A stretch of 42,962 bases of DNA from CAZDAW01 sp964503685 (GTDB taxonomy: Bacteria; Chloroflexota; Anaerolineae; Anaerolineales; Anaerolineaceae). The position numbers were made by a program, and so were the translations under genes. The DNA lies in assembly GCA_964503685.1 (NCBI GenBank), contig CAZDAW010000022.1:1-42962 (forward strand), in the 5' to 3' direction. Below are positions 19,272 through 27,576 of this stretch, in pieces (position 1 is the stretch's first letter; each line of letters opens with the position of its first letter). The notes under the pieces were generated by a model, which saw only the letters and a program-made list of their open reading frames with translations, searched no databases and was not told the DNA's origin.

Positions 19272-19344
19272 GGCCGCACTCCTTCAAGACAAGGTTACAA
19301 CAAACGAATAGATCTCCTGATGCTAATCATACATGACTGAAACA

Positions 19345-19373
19345 ACTGTAGCACATGGGGAAATTTGTGTCAA
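19345..19373 (-). promoter_or_regulatory. Sigma70-type promoter for the Roadblock-V4R operon
   Basis: Minus strand TTGACA (19373-19368, perfect), a 17-base spacer, and TACAGT (19350-19345). The start would be near 19338, about 67 bases before the TTG start codon. Confidence 0.6.
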
Positions 19374-19430
19374 GCTAAAATCTCCCAAAAAGGATGAGAA
19401 AAATTTCACCGATTCTTAAAGCCATACCGC

Positions 19431-20225
19431 TTATTTTTGCGGGAAGACGATCTCCTGCAAATCAGCTTCGGCTTTGGTAATCTTGGATTGGTACACTTTC
19501 AATTGCTTTTCAAAAGTTGAAGGAAAGTAACTGACTTTATAGCCATCTTCTATCTGCGCCAGCCAGTCAAGCATGACCTGCCGTTCAGTTACCGGGTAAC
19601 GGCTGGCAGAGCAGACCGCTTCCAGCGGCAGCTTGGGCGGCATAGGGGGGTAAGCTGAAGCGGGGTAGCCAAAAACGATCGTCATCAGCGGAACGGTATG
19701 ATCGGGTAAAGCCAGCTTTTCCTTCAGGTAACCGGCATCCAGCAATCCGCTTCGTCCGGTTTCAGAAAGCATCACCGAGGAAACCCCCAGGGCTTCCGCG
19801 GCGATATTCATATTCATGGCGGCTAAAGAAGCATTGATCACCGCAATCGTATATTCAACCAGAGGGCTGTCCGGAAAAGCATCCAGCGCCATTCTGGCGC
19901 GGTAGGTGTCTCCAACCACGATCACTGCCCGCTGGCCCTTGAAAGGGATGGGCGCGTCAAACGTCTCTGACCAGTCCTTCTGTGTAAAAGTGATAAAACT
20001 CCAGGTCTGCAGATTGACGGTGGAAGGCGCCAACCGGCCTGCCTCCAGAATTGCGGCAAAAACATCTTCCGGTATCTCATCCGTTTTAAACCGGCGAACG
20101 CTGCGCCGATTTAAAACGGTTTGAAGCAACGCATTATTTTGCAGCGCCAGCGGAATGCGCGGCCTTTCGGCCAGAATCCACCAGAGGCTTTGGAAAACTC
20201 TTTGGAGAGTAGATTTTCGGTTCAT
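19431..20225 (-). CDS. Nitroreductase-family flavoprotein
   Basis: A 264-residue FMN-dependent oxidoreductase of the nitroreductase fold. The FMN-phosphate site is visible as NRRSVRRFKTDEIP (residues about 37-50), followed by EAGRLAPSTVNLQTWSFI. The later AAEALGVSSVMLSE and FGYPASAYPP match the usual GxG-type flavin contact and the terminal strand. It has an N-terminal extension of about 35 residues and a C-terminal extension of about 38. It starts 13 bases after the radical SAM gene, so the two are one operon and may act on the same product. The substrate is unknown; these enzymes reduce nitro groups, quinones or enones, or dehydrogenate peptides. Confidence 0.85.
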   Translation of the reverse strand: MNRKSTLQRVFQSLWWILAERPRIPLALQNNALLQTVLNRRSVRRFKTDEIPEDVFAAILEAGRLAPSTVNLQTWSFITFTQKDWSETFDAPIPFKGQRAVIVVGDTYRARMALDAFPDSPLVEYTIAVINASLAAMNMNIAAEALGVSSVMLSETGRSGLLDAGYLKEKLALPDHTVPLMTIVFGYPASAYPPMPPKLPLEAVCSASRYPVTERQVMLDWLAQIEDGYKVSYFPSTFEKQLKVYQSKITKAEADLQEIVFPQK

Positions 20226-20238
20226 GGCGGAACAGACC

Positions 20239-21471
20239 TCAGGGCGATTTCTGCTCGACCTTATCTTTATCCACCACGGTTAACATACCGCCAAAGAGGC
20301 GGTATTCATCCATGCGGCAGGAATTGACAAATTTACCGTCGTACACGGTGATATCCGGGCAGCTATCGCACATATCGGCGCGCCCGTCGGGCTGGATATC
20401 CGGCGCCTGGATGATGCCAATGCTCATGATTCGCACCGGGTCGAATAAATATTTCGGTTTGCGAAGCAGCGTACCCAACCATTTGTTTCTCGCTTTTCGC
20501 AAGGTGGGGTCCCACGGTGAAAGCAGGAAAATTTTAGCGCCGATACGCGCCTGCGAGAGGTAAGCAAGATAAGTGCGGAAAAACAAATGGTGTCCCACCT
20601 GGCTGATTTCCATTGTGCGCCTGCCGACTGAACCATAGACTCTATCCTTACCCCCTACCAGAGCGCCAATTAACCATTTGTAGGAATCATGACGGATCGT
20701 CCCGCCCAGATACCCGCTTGGATCGTATTCCGGGAGCGTATCTTTAATGATCTGGTAAACCTCTGGGCCGGTGACAAATTTCTCATCGAAACGGTCGCGG
20801 ATATAACTGAGCTTACTGAAATCCACAACCTGGCTGGCAGAATCCATGGCGAGACTTTGCTCTGTTGTCGCCGTTCGATAGGTGATGAATACCAGGCCAT
20901 TGACAATATCCATGTGCTGTACACCCCAGCGCACTATATCCGGAATTTCATGATAGGTCGAAGGATAGACCGTCGAGTTGAATACAACGTAGATTCCGCC
21001 CACTTCGGCGACCATCTCGGCATAATGCTGGCGCAGTTCGTTGTGTTCTTTTTCATTCTTATCTTTCCATTGTGGGCGGCCCTGATGGCTGTCGATGTGG
21101 AAGGTGAAACCCGCCAGTCCGGCTTTTTTAAGTTCCCGCAACAATTCCGGCGTTAAGGCATAAGCATTGGTGAGAATTACCGGTTTCATCCCATTTTGAG
21201 CAATGAAGGCAATAATGTCCAGAATTTGGGGATGAATGAGAGGCTCGCCGCCGGCAATTGAAACGTTATCTGGATTTCGCCAGCGCTTGAAAAACAAAAG
21301 TTCCTCTTTTATTTGATCGAGGGGTTTGTGGCGGGTAATCGTCTGGCGATAGCAGCCTTCGCAGGAAAGGTTGCAAATATCCGTAATTTCAAGCCAGGCA
21401 ATAGGGTTGTCGTTCATTGACCACGGCAAGCGAAACAAATTGCGTTTGTCTAAACCTGAATACTGTTCCAT
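20239..21471 (-). CDS. Radical SAM protein with SPASM-like C terminus
   Basis: A radical SAM enzyme of about 410 residues. The iron-sulfur cluster motif CNLSCEGCYRQ (CxxxCxxC) is near residue 31, followed by VSIAGGEPLIHP, the GGE motif of SAM binding, and FTFHIDSHQG further on. The C terminus has a second cysteine group, MCDSCPDITVYDGKFVNSC, like an auxiliary-cluster (SPASM-type) region. I placed the start at ATG 21471 because GAGGAGGTG lies nine bases upstream; an upstream in-frame start would contain that site. The nitroreductase gene follows by 13 bases. The reaction is unknown. No obvious precursor peptide is nearby, so peptide modification is only one possibility. Confidence 0.88.
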   Translation of the reverse strand: MEQYSGLDKRNLFRLPWSMNDNPIAWLEITDICNLSCEGCYRQTITRHKPLDQIKEELLFFKRWRNPDNVSIAGGEPLIHPQILDIIAFIAQNGMKPVILTNAYALTPELLRELKKAGLAGFTFHIDSHQGRPQWKDKNEKEHNELRQHYAEMVAEVGGIYVVFNSTVYPSTYHEIPDIVRWGVQHMDIVNGLVFITYRTATTEQSLAMDSASQVVDFSKLSYIRDRFDEKFVTGPEVYQIIKDTLPEYDPSGYLGGTIRHDSYKWLIGALVGGKDRVYGSVGRRTMEISQVGHHLFFRTYLAYLSQARIGAKIFLLSPWDPTLRKARNKWLGTLLRKPKYLFDPVRIMSIGIIQAPDIQPDGRADMCDSCPDITVYDGKFVNSCRMDEYRLFGGMLTVVDKDKVEQKSP

Positions 21472-21510
21472 TTTCTTGTCACCTCCTCTAGACAATTTAG
21501 CGAATTATAC

Positions 21511-21825
21511 AGCAAATCCATCCCTGCTGCTGACAAAACAGAAGTCGAAGCTCCGGCTGAGGAAACTGCTGAAAAAGCCGGATTGATCGATGATGAACGG
21601 GAAGGTTACATCCTGCCCGTCGATACAACCTGGGAAACCGTTTTTGAGTATTACAACCAGCAGGCTACCGGGGCGGGCTGGGCATCTGAATCCAGTGCAG
21701 TCGCCGAAGTTGAAAATGGCAAGATCGCTGTTTACGCCAAAGGAGATAGCTCTGCTTTCGTCCTGGTTTTCGCCCAGGGCGCTGATAAAGTTGAAACGCT
21801 TGCCGCTTTTGGTAAGTATAAATAA
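21511..21825 (+). pseudogene. 5'-truncated gene remnant (probably a lipoprotein or secreted protein)
   Basis: An open frame with no proper start. From about 21511 it reads an Ala/Glu/Thr/Lys-rich linker (AADKTEVEAPAEETAEKAG), then a small folded segment, REGYILPVDTTWETVFEYYN and a terminal KGDSSAFVLVFAQGAD. Such linkers usually follow a lipoprotein signal peptide, but the sequence upstream belongs to the radical SAM promoter and gene on the other strand and encodes no signal. The only in-frame start is a TTG at 21583 without a ribosome binding site. A terminator follows at 21859. It looks like a gene beheaded by a rearrangement. I do not recognise its family. Confidence 0.55.
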
Positions 21826-21858
21826 TTATCGGTTCTGAATGAAAAGTCAGTGGAACCG

Positions 21859-21889
21859 CCCCGCCGATTTGGCCGGGGTAGTTTTATTT
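21859..21889 (+). terminator. Rho-independent terminator after the gene remnant
   Basis: CCCCG-CC (21859-21865), loop GATTT, GG-C-CGGGG (21871-21878), a seven-pair stem with one bulged C, followed by TAGTTTTATTT. It lies 34 bases after the stop of the truncated gene, so its original function survives. Confidence 0.6.
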
Positions 21890-22012
21890 CGATATACCCA
21901 GATGAATCACCACCTTTAAAACATTTATATTTAGAAAACCTGCAAATATAACAAGAAAATTTTTTGTATACTATCATCGACTCGATTTATTATTTGCAAC
22001 CAGTCATCAATT

Positions 22013-24025
22013 TTATAAGCCACCGCACTCCAATTCTTCATTCACTTGTTGTTTCATTTCATCTAACAGCACCTTATCTTCAAGCGAGGCATTTTTTATA
22101 AACGTTGACCAACGAACACATAAAAAATCGTGCATAATATAAGTTGGAAAATATGCTTTTTGGGTTAACTCAAATGCCATATCTAAATCACCTACATTTA
22201 CTGCTGCTTCAATAAAAGGTAAGTATTCCACTTCATGTAGCGGATGCAAACCTGAATTAGTTGCATCTTCCCATAGATTATAAATTACCCCCCATTTCTT
22301 TGACTGACGCGCAAGTTCAGCTCGTTGATAGTAATAACACCAATCATGCACTGGCTCCTTGCCAAATAAATCAGGACGCAGATAATAATCGGGGGTATCA
22401 ATAATTCGCTGATAATCAGCTAAAGCTAATATAGGTTGAAGCGCAGCAGGAATATACGGATTATTTTTATCATCTGGTGTAAGCACCCATACGCAATGAT
22501 TATCTTCTGATTTAATTACCACTGGTTGAACTTCTTCAAGTTTTCCGTTATATTTAAGATACTTTCGTTCAATTTCCACCACTGGAGTTTCTTCGACAAA
22601 TGGCGATTGTCCAAAAGCATCTACGTACCAATAAGGCGAATAAGTATTTGGATCTGTTGGCGCATACATTTGATTAATTGCAGAAATATCTGCCCATGAA
22701 CCCATAAATAATGTCAAAACGCCATTTCCCAAAATAGCAGTAGGTTTTTTTAACTCCGGCATACGCCACTTGAGTTGCCAATAAATATCAAGTTGCCTCT
22801 CCCAAGAATGACGGTACGTAGTAGTATTTCGAAATTGTTGACTCGTTGCCAGTGATATTAGTAAAAGCAAAGTAAAGAGCCGGAATTTTTCTTTTCGTAA
22901 CAACAGCCAAACAGATGAAATAACCGTTAGGGCTGCCCAAGGCATAGCAGCCAAGCCATAGCGATCATTATAAAGACCTTGCGATGTAGCAATGTTTCCA
23001 TAGATTGTCCAACCTGGTGCAAATCCCAGCATCATCCCAATAATTCCTAACCACAACGCAGTCTTTGCCCAATCCAGATCCTCTTCTGTTTCTCTTACAA
23101 GCAAGCCAAAACAAATGTATCCTAACATAATTACGAGCGGTACAACAACCCATGATAAACCATTTGCTAAAGGTGCAAACTTGATAGTATCGGGTTGAAC
23201 GGTTTTATGCCAAGTTGTTAAAGAACCCTCTATCATACTTTGAAGCATAATCGTACCTAGACGCTGTAAAGTAAGGAGTGGATTTTCAAAGAAATCTCGA
23301 AATAATTCAGGAAAATTGCGGTCCGTCCCCAAAAAAGGCATCAGTTTAAGTCGCCAAAACAGGTATCCCCCAAAACCAATCAGGTAAGGCAGCCACATTT
23401 TCATTACTGTTAATAACCGATTGCTTTTTAAAGGCTGGCTGTTTTTTAAATAAATCCATAAAATAAATGGCCGCAACAATTCCAATCCTACATAGTATTC
23501 GATGGTCATCAATTGCACAAGATCAAAAACGACAGCAAAGAAGGTCAGCAAAACATAATATCGAGTAAGCCGCGCTGCATACAACATAAGCAAAATGGAA
23601 AGCATAAAAAATGTAAAACAAAGCCAGTGGGTACTAAAAGTCAAAGCTGTAGGTTGCTGTTGAAAAATTGGGTACACAGAAAACAAAACCGCCGCAATTC
23701 CTGTTTCACGGCGATTACGTGGGAATAGTTCACATAATACTAGCCAAGTTAAAAGACTTGTAGCAAATCTCCAGGCAAGTGACCATATCTGCCAATGCAA
23801 CGGTGTAAAGCCAAGCAACTTGAAGCCAACCCAATTTGTCCAAAATATAAGTGGACGATCTTCACCCAACGTATAATATTGGAGCCGTTCTATACCACCG
23901 GTTGAATAAGCATGTAATGCAGGCCAATCATCGAGATAATAACCAAGAAATGGCAATTGAAAACCAAAAGCAATAATTAGACAGGTTAAAATAAATAAAG
24001 GAATAAACCAAATTCTGCTTTTCAT
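22013..24025 (-). CDS. Large polytopic membrane protein, glycosyltransferase-C-like
   Basis: A 670-residue protein with about ten to twelve hydrophobic helices in the first 400 residues and a soluble C-terminal part of about 250. The early segment FLGYYLDDWPALHAYSTGG contains an Asp pair after the first helix, the position of the catalytic Asp in GT-C enzymes that use polyprenyl-phosphate sugars. That makes a glycosyltransferase plausible, but no family was recognised firmly. AAGGGT precedes the ATG. The gene and its flanks are clearly more AT-rich than the neighbours, which suggests transfer from another source. It stands alone, between a gene remnant and the UbiD operon. Confidence 0.6.
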   Translation of the reverse strand: MKSRIWFIPLFILTCLIIAFGFQLPFLGYYLDDWPALHAYSTGGIERLQYYTLGEDRPLIFWTNWVGFKLLGFTPLHWQIWSLAWRFATSLLTWLVLCELFPRNRRETGIAAVLFSVYPIFQQQPTALTFSTHWLCFTFFMLSILLMLYAARLTRYYVLLTFFAVVFDLVQLMTIEYYVGLELLRPFILWIYLKNSQPLKSNRLLTVMKMWLPYLIGFGGYLFWRLKLMPFLGTDRNFPELFRDFFENPLLTLQRLGTIMLQSMIEGSLTTWHKTVQPDTIKFAPLANGLSWVVVPLVIMLGYICFGLLVRETEEDLDWAKTALWLGIIGMMLGFAPGWTIYGNIATSQGLYNDRYGLAAMPWAALTVISSVWLLLRKEKFRLFTLLLLISLATSQQFRNTTTYRHSWERQLDIYWQLKWRMPELKKPTAILGNGVLTLFMGSWADISAINQMYAPTDPNTYSPYWYVDAFGQSPFVEETPVVEIERKYLKYNGKLEEVQPVVIKSEDNHCVWVLTPDDKNNPYIPAALQPILALADYQRIIDTPDYYLRPDLFGKEPVHDWCYYYQRAELARQSKKWGVIYNLWEDATNSGLHPLHEVEYLPFIEAAVNVGDLDMAFELTQKAYFPTYIMHDFLCVRWSTFIKNASLEDKVLLDEMKQQVNEELECGGL

Positions 24026-24121
24026 AAAATACCCTTATCAAAATAATTTTATGCAAAAGGGCTTAATCAAATAGGGATTAAAAATTTTATTTAATAAGAC
24101 ATTCAAATCTCGAAAAAGTCA

Positions 24122-24150
24122 TTGACAAAAATTTTAGCACATTTTACAAC
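24122..24150 (+). promoter_or_regulatory. Sigma70-type promoter in the gap before ubiD
   Basis: TTGACA (24122-24127), a 17-base spacer and TACAAC (24145-24150). The start would be near 24157. No protein gene begins close by; the next start codon is about 190 bases downstream. Confidence 0.45.
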
Positions 24151-24156
24151 CACTTG

Positions 24157-24266
24157 AATATAACTAACATATTTTGAAGGCCCCTTATCATCATGAAAGT
24201 CCACAATATCTGATGAGCAGTGCCGAGGTTATGGCCATCATTAACGTTGTAGCCTTGTATTTTTTT
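24157..24266 (+). ncRNA. Candidate small RNA or leader attenuator
   Basis: A transcript from the promoter at 24122-24150 would end after about 110 bases at a hairpin: GGTTATGGC (24227-24235) pairs with GTTGTAGCC (24246-24254), extended by C24-A26 with T55-G57, about twelve pairs of which five are G-U, and followed by seven T residues (24260-24266). Nothing in it codes for a recognisable protein. It could be a small RNA or a terminated leader of the UbiD operon. Only the promoter-like and terminator-like features are seen; the RNA itself is an inference. Confidence 0.3.
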
Positions 24267-24316
24267 AAATCTTAAACTTGCCCACAAATATCTCAATGTC
24301 TCGCAATTATCACCCA

Positions 24317-24325
24317 TGCTATAAT
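24317..24325 (+). promoter_or_regulatory. Extended -10 promoter for the UbiD-ABC operon
   Basis: TGCTATAAT is a perfect extended -10. The start would be near 24332, about 16 bases before the ATG at 24348. It lies downstream of the candidate small RNA, so the operon would have its own start. Confidence 0.55.
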
Positions 24326-24347
24326 ACCGCTAACGATTGGAATCAAT

Positions 24348-25814
24348 ATGTCTATCAGGAATCTCTCTGAATTCATCTCCCTGTTGGGAGCGCGCCAGAA
24401 CCTGACCCGCATCACCCTACCGGTATCGCCCATCCTGGAGATAACCGAAATAACCGACCGGGTAAGCAAAGGCCCGCCGGAAAAGAACCGGGCGCTGCTC
24501 TTCGAGAACGTACCGGGATATTCGATGCCGGTATTGATTAACGCCTTCGGCTCTGCGCAGCGCATGGCCTGGGCTTTAGGCGTCGAAGATCTGGAGGAAC
24601 TCAACCGGCGTCTGAGCCAGTTGATTGACCCGCGGTTGCCCAAAGACCTGGAAAAGGCTCTTGGCCGGGGGATGGACTTGCTCAACACCCTGCGCGCCGT
24701 CGGCGTGAAGCCCAAAATGGTCAAAAAAGCGCCGGCGCAGGAAATTATCCTCAAAGACAAACCCGCGCTGGATTTTATCCCTGTTCTGCAATGCTGGCCC
24801 AAGGATGGGGGGCGTTTTATCACCCTGCCGCAGATTATCACCCGCGACCCGCAAAGCGGTGTGCGCAATGTTGGGATGTACCGACTGCAAGTGATCGACT
24901 CGCGAACCCTGCTGGTGCACTGGCAGCGCCACAAGGGCGGCGCCGAACACGAAAAGGTCGCTTTAGAGAATTGCCAGGAGCACATTCCGGCGGCGATTGT
25001 TTTGGGCGGAGACCCGGCCAGTATCTGGTGCGCATCAGCCCCGCTACCCCCTAACATTGATGAATACCTGCTGGCTGGTTACCTGCGCGGGTCGCCGGTC
25101 GAATTTGTCCGCTGCGTCTCGCAACCGTTGGAAGTCCCTGCTGAAGCCGAAATCGTCATCGAAGGCGTCATTGATCTGAACGACCGCCGGCCGGAAGGCC
25201 CCTTTGGCGATCACACCGGATATTACACGCCGGTCGAAGCATTTCCCACTTTCAAAGTCACTGCCATCACCCACCGCGCCAGCCCGATCTACCCGGCAAC
25301 TGTCGTGGGCATTCCCCCGATGGAAGACGTCTGGATGGGAAAAGCGACCGAACGCTTATTCCTCCCCCTCATTCGCCTCTTTTTACCCGAAGTGAAAGAT
25401 ATCAACATGCCCGCCGAAGGAGTCTTTCACAACCTGACGCTGGTATCCATCCAGAAGCGCTATCCGGGGCATGCCCGAAAAGTGATGCACGGGCTATGGG
25501 GATTAGGATTATTATCGCTGGCCAAAGCATTTATCATCGTTGATGAATGGGTTGACGTGCAGAACTTATCTCAGACCGCCTGGCAAACCCTGGGCAATGT
25601 CGATTGGAGCCGGGATATCGAGATCGCCAACGGACCGGTTGACCACCTGGATCATGCCTCTTATCAGAGCCTATATGGCGGTAAGATCGGCATCGATGCG
25701 ACGGCCAAGCTCCCTGAAGAAGGTTACGGGCGCGGCTGGCCCGAAGTCGTGTCAATGTCGCCAGAGGTAAAGGAGAAGATCGACCAGATATGGAATGACA
25801 TCCAGAAGGAGTGA
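24348..25814 (+). CDS. UbiD-family prenyl-FMN-dependent decarboxylase
   Basis: A 488-residue UbiD-type enzyme, which removes a carboxylate from an aromatic or unsaturated acid using prenylated FMN. The family core is clear: EITEITDRVSKGPPEKNRALLFENVPG near residues 29-56, the cofactor and metal segment LLVHWQRHKGGAEH near 187, and the catalytic region RPEGPFGDHTGYYTP near 282-296, with the conserved Glu of EGPFG and an acidic residue before HTGYY. Length is typical. The UbiX enzyme that makes the cofactor is not in the window. The stop overlaps a GTG/ATG start cluster of the ABC substrate-binding gene, so it is translationally tied to a transporter, which suggests a decarboxylase for an imported acid. 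Menaquinone synthesis is the main alternative. Confidence 0.88.
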   Translation: MSIRNLSEFISLLGARQNLTRITLPVSPILEITEITDRVSKGPPEKNRALLFENVPGYSMPVLINAFGSAQRMAWALGVEDLEELNRRLSQLIDPRLPKDLEKALGRGMDLLNTLRAVGVKPKMVKKAPAQEIILKDKPALDFIPVLQCWPKDGGRFITLPQIITRDPQSGVRNVGMYRLQVIDSRTLLVHWQRHKGGAEHEKVALENCQEHIPAAIVLGGDPASIWCASAPLPPNIDEYLLAGYLRGSPVEFVRCVSQPLEVPAEAEIVIEGVIDLNDRRPEGPFGDHTGYYTPVEAFPTFKVTAITHRASPIYPATVVGIPPMEDVWMGKATERLFLPLIRLFLPEVKDINMPAEGVFHNLTLVSIQKRYPGHARKVMHGLWGLGLLSLAKAFIIVDEWVDVQNLSQTAWQTLGNVDWSRDIEIANGPVDHLDHASYQSLYGGKIGIDATAKLPEEGYGRGWPEVVSMSPEVKEKIDQIWNDIQKE

Positions 25815-25816
25815 TG

Positions 25817-26785
25817 ATGAAACGCCATTTTTCGCTATTCTTTTTACTTGTATTCGCGACTTCACAACTTATCAGTGGTTGTTCGGGTAACCAGAAAGTA
25901 AAAAACACTGCAGAACCTTTCACATTGAAAGTTGCCCTCCTCCCCATCCTGGACGCTCTGCCCATGTACGTTGCAGAAAAGCAGGGTTACTTCGCCGCGC
26001 AGGGAATAAATGTTGAATTCATCGCGGCTGGCTCAGCCGCCGATCGCGATCAGATCATTGCCGCCGGTCAGGCCGATGGTATGATCAACGACCTGCTCTC
26101 GGTGCTTTTTTATAACAAGGAAAAAACCCAAATCCAGGTCGTGCGGTTTGCCCAAGTATCCACCGATGAATTCCCGCTTTACCGCATTCTGGTATCACCC
26201 AAGAGCGAGATCACAACAGCAGAAGGATTGAAGGGCGCAAAGATTGGAATATCCCAGGGTTCGGTCATCGAATACGTTACCGATCGAATGCTGGAAACAA
26301 AAGGGCTTGCTTCTGCCGACTACCAGACGGTTGCCGTTCCCAAAATCCCGGACCGCCTGGCGCTTCTGGCTTCAGGCGAGTTAACCGCTGCTACCCTGCC
26401 AGAACCTTTCGCATCACTGGCTATCAAAGATGGCGCTAAAGTTTTGATCGATGACAATGTCCACCCCAATTTGGGCAACAGCGTGATCTCGTTTCGCAAG
26501 GAAATCATCGATCAGCAACCCGAAGCGGTGCGCGCTTTCCTCAAGGCAATTGAACAGGCCACAAGCGATATCAACGCCGACCCGCAAAAGTGGCAGTCGA
26601 TCCTTGGCGATAAAAAGCTCGTACCCGCGCCTTTGCTGGATTCTTTCATCGTTCCGACTTTCCCGACCGCCAGCGTTCCGAGCCAGGAGCAATTTGCTGA
26701 CGTTAACGACTGGGCGATTGGCAGAAAGCTGATCAGCACGGCTGTATCTTACAATGATTCGGTCAATGAAAATCTGATTAAATAA
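25817..26785 (+). CDS. ABC transporter substrate-binding lipoprotein (NitT/TauT type)
   Basis: A lipoprotein of about 322 residues with a signal peptide ending in the lipobox LISGC (Cys near residue 22), then an NMT1/SsuA-like periplasmic domain: VALLPILDALPMYVAEKQGYF, GSAADRDQIIAAGQADGMINDLL and KGAKIGISQGSVIEY. This family binds nitrate, taurine, alkanesulfonates, thiamine precursors or aromatic acids. The AGAAGGAG ribosome binding site (25804-25811) gives best spacing to the ATG at 25817; GTG 25811 and ATG 25814 are alternatives. It is followed by an ATPase and a permease in one operon after the UbiD gene. Confidence 0.88.
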   Translation: MKRHFSLFFLLVFATSQLISGCSGNQKVKNTAEPFTLKVALLPILDALPMYVAEKQGYFAAQGINVEFIAAGSAADRDQIIAAGQADGMINDLLSVLFYNKEKTQIQVVRFAQVSTDEFPLYRILVSPKSEITTAEGLKGAKIGISQGSVIEYVTDRMLETKGLASADYQTVAVPKIPDRLALLASGELTAATLPEPFASLAIKDGAKVLIDDNVHPNLGNSVISFRKEIIDQQPEAVRAFLKAIEQATSDINADPQKWQSILGDKKLVPAPLLDSFIVPTFPTASVPSQEQFADVNDWAIGRKLISTAVSYNDSVNENLIK

Positions 26786-26793
26786 ATGATCGT

Positions 26794-27576
26794 GTGAGCC
26801 ATTCAGAATTGCCTTTCATTCAGGTTAATCACATCACCTTCATCTATCCCAAGGCAACGCCTGTTTTTGAAGGATTCTCCTGGCAGGTGAATCAGGGCGA
26901 AGCCTGGGCCGTTCTCGGGCCCTCGGGTTGCGGAAAAACCACCCTGCTTTATCTGTTGGCAGGGTTGCGTTTCCCGGCGTCAGGCGAAATTCTGATCGAC
27001 GGTGAACGGGTGGAACGCCCCCTGCCCCGCGTCGGCTTGATTTTGCAAGACTACGGATTGCTGCCCTGGGCAACCGTCCGGCAAAATGCCGAGCTGGGAC
27101 TTAATATCCGGCGTTTTTACGGCCCTGACGGCAAACACGCCCCTATCCAGCCAACGCCAGCGCATACTTCAAAAAAATGGCTCGAACGCCTGGGGTTGGA
27201 TGCCATTGCCGACAAATATCCGGCTCAGATATCCGGCGGGCAGCGCCAGCGCACTGCCATCGCTCGCACATTGACCCTGGAACCCGATCTGCTGCTGATG
27301 GACGAACCGTTTTCCTCACTGGATGCGCCAACCCGCGAAGGGCTGCAAGACCTGATCCTCGCCTTGCAGCAAGAGCAAAATTACACCTATATTATCGTTA
27401 CCCACGCCATCGAAGAAGCCGCCATTTTGGGAAGAAAAATTCTGCTCCTGAGCAAACCGCCGAATACACAAACCGTTATCATCGATAATCCCACAGCCGG
27501 GACAGCGGGGCACCGGGATTCGCCGGCTTATCAGGCAATTTGCCGTGAACTGCGGATGAGATTAGGAGAACAATGA
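26794..27576 (+). CDS. ABC transporter ATP-binding protein (NitT/TauT type)
   Basis: A 260-residue ABC ATPase powering the importer. Walker A is GPSGCGKTT (near residue 48), Q-loop ILQDYGLLPWATVRQNAELG, signature ISGGQRQRTAIART, Walker B LLLMDEPFSSLD, and the switch His in IIVTHAIEEAAIL. The LLPWATVRQN form of the Q-loop is typical of the TauB/SsuB/NrtD group. The start is a GTG at 26794, eight bases behind the previous stop, with no strong ribosome binding site; coupling to the upstream gene is likely. It overlaps the permease by four bases (ATGA). Confidence 0.93.
   Translation: MSHSELPFIQVNHITFIYPKATPVFEGFSWQVNQGEAWAVLGPSGCGKTTLLYLLAGLRFPASGEILIDGERVERPLPRVGLILQDYGLLPWATVRQNAELGLNIRRFYGPDGKHAPIQPTPAHTSKKWLERLGLDAIADKYPAQISGGQRQRTAIARTLTLEPDLLLMDEPFSSLDAPTREGLQDLILALQQEQNYTYIIVTHAIEEAAILGRKILLLSKPPNTQTVIIDNPTAGTAGHRDSPAYQAICRELRMRLGEQ

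Noticed and set aside
19272..19430. Possible riboswitch or tRNA in the gap before the Roadblock gene
   Set aside because: Only a sigma70-type promoter and AT-rich sequence were found; no conserved RNA fold was recognised.
24210..24216. CTGATGA as a hammerhead ribozyme core
   Set aside because: No GAAA at the right distance and no stems that would close the three-way junction; it is a chance match.
24293..25057. 254-codon open frame on the minus strand
   Set aside because: Antisense to the UbiD gene and its promoter; Arg/Ser-rich with no recognisable domain.
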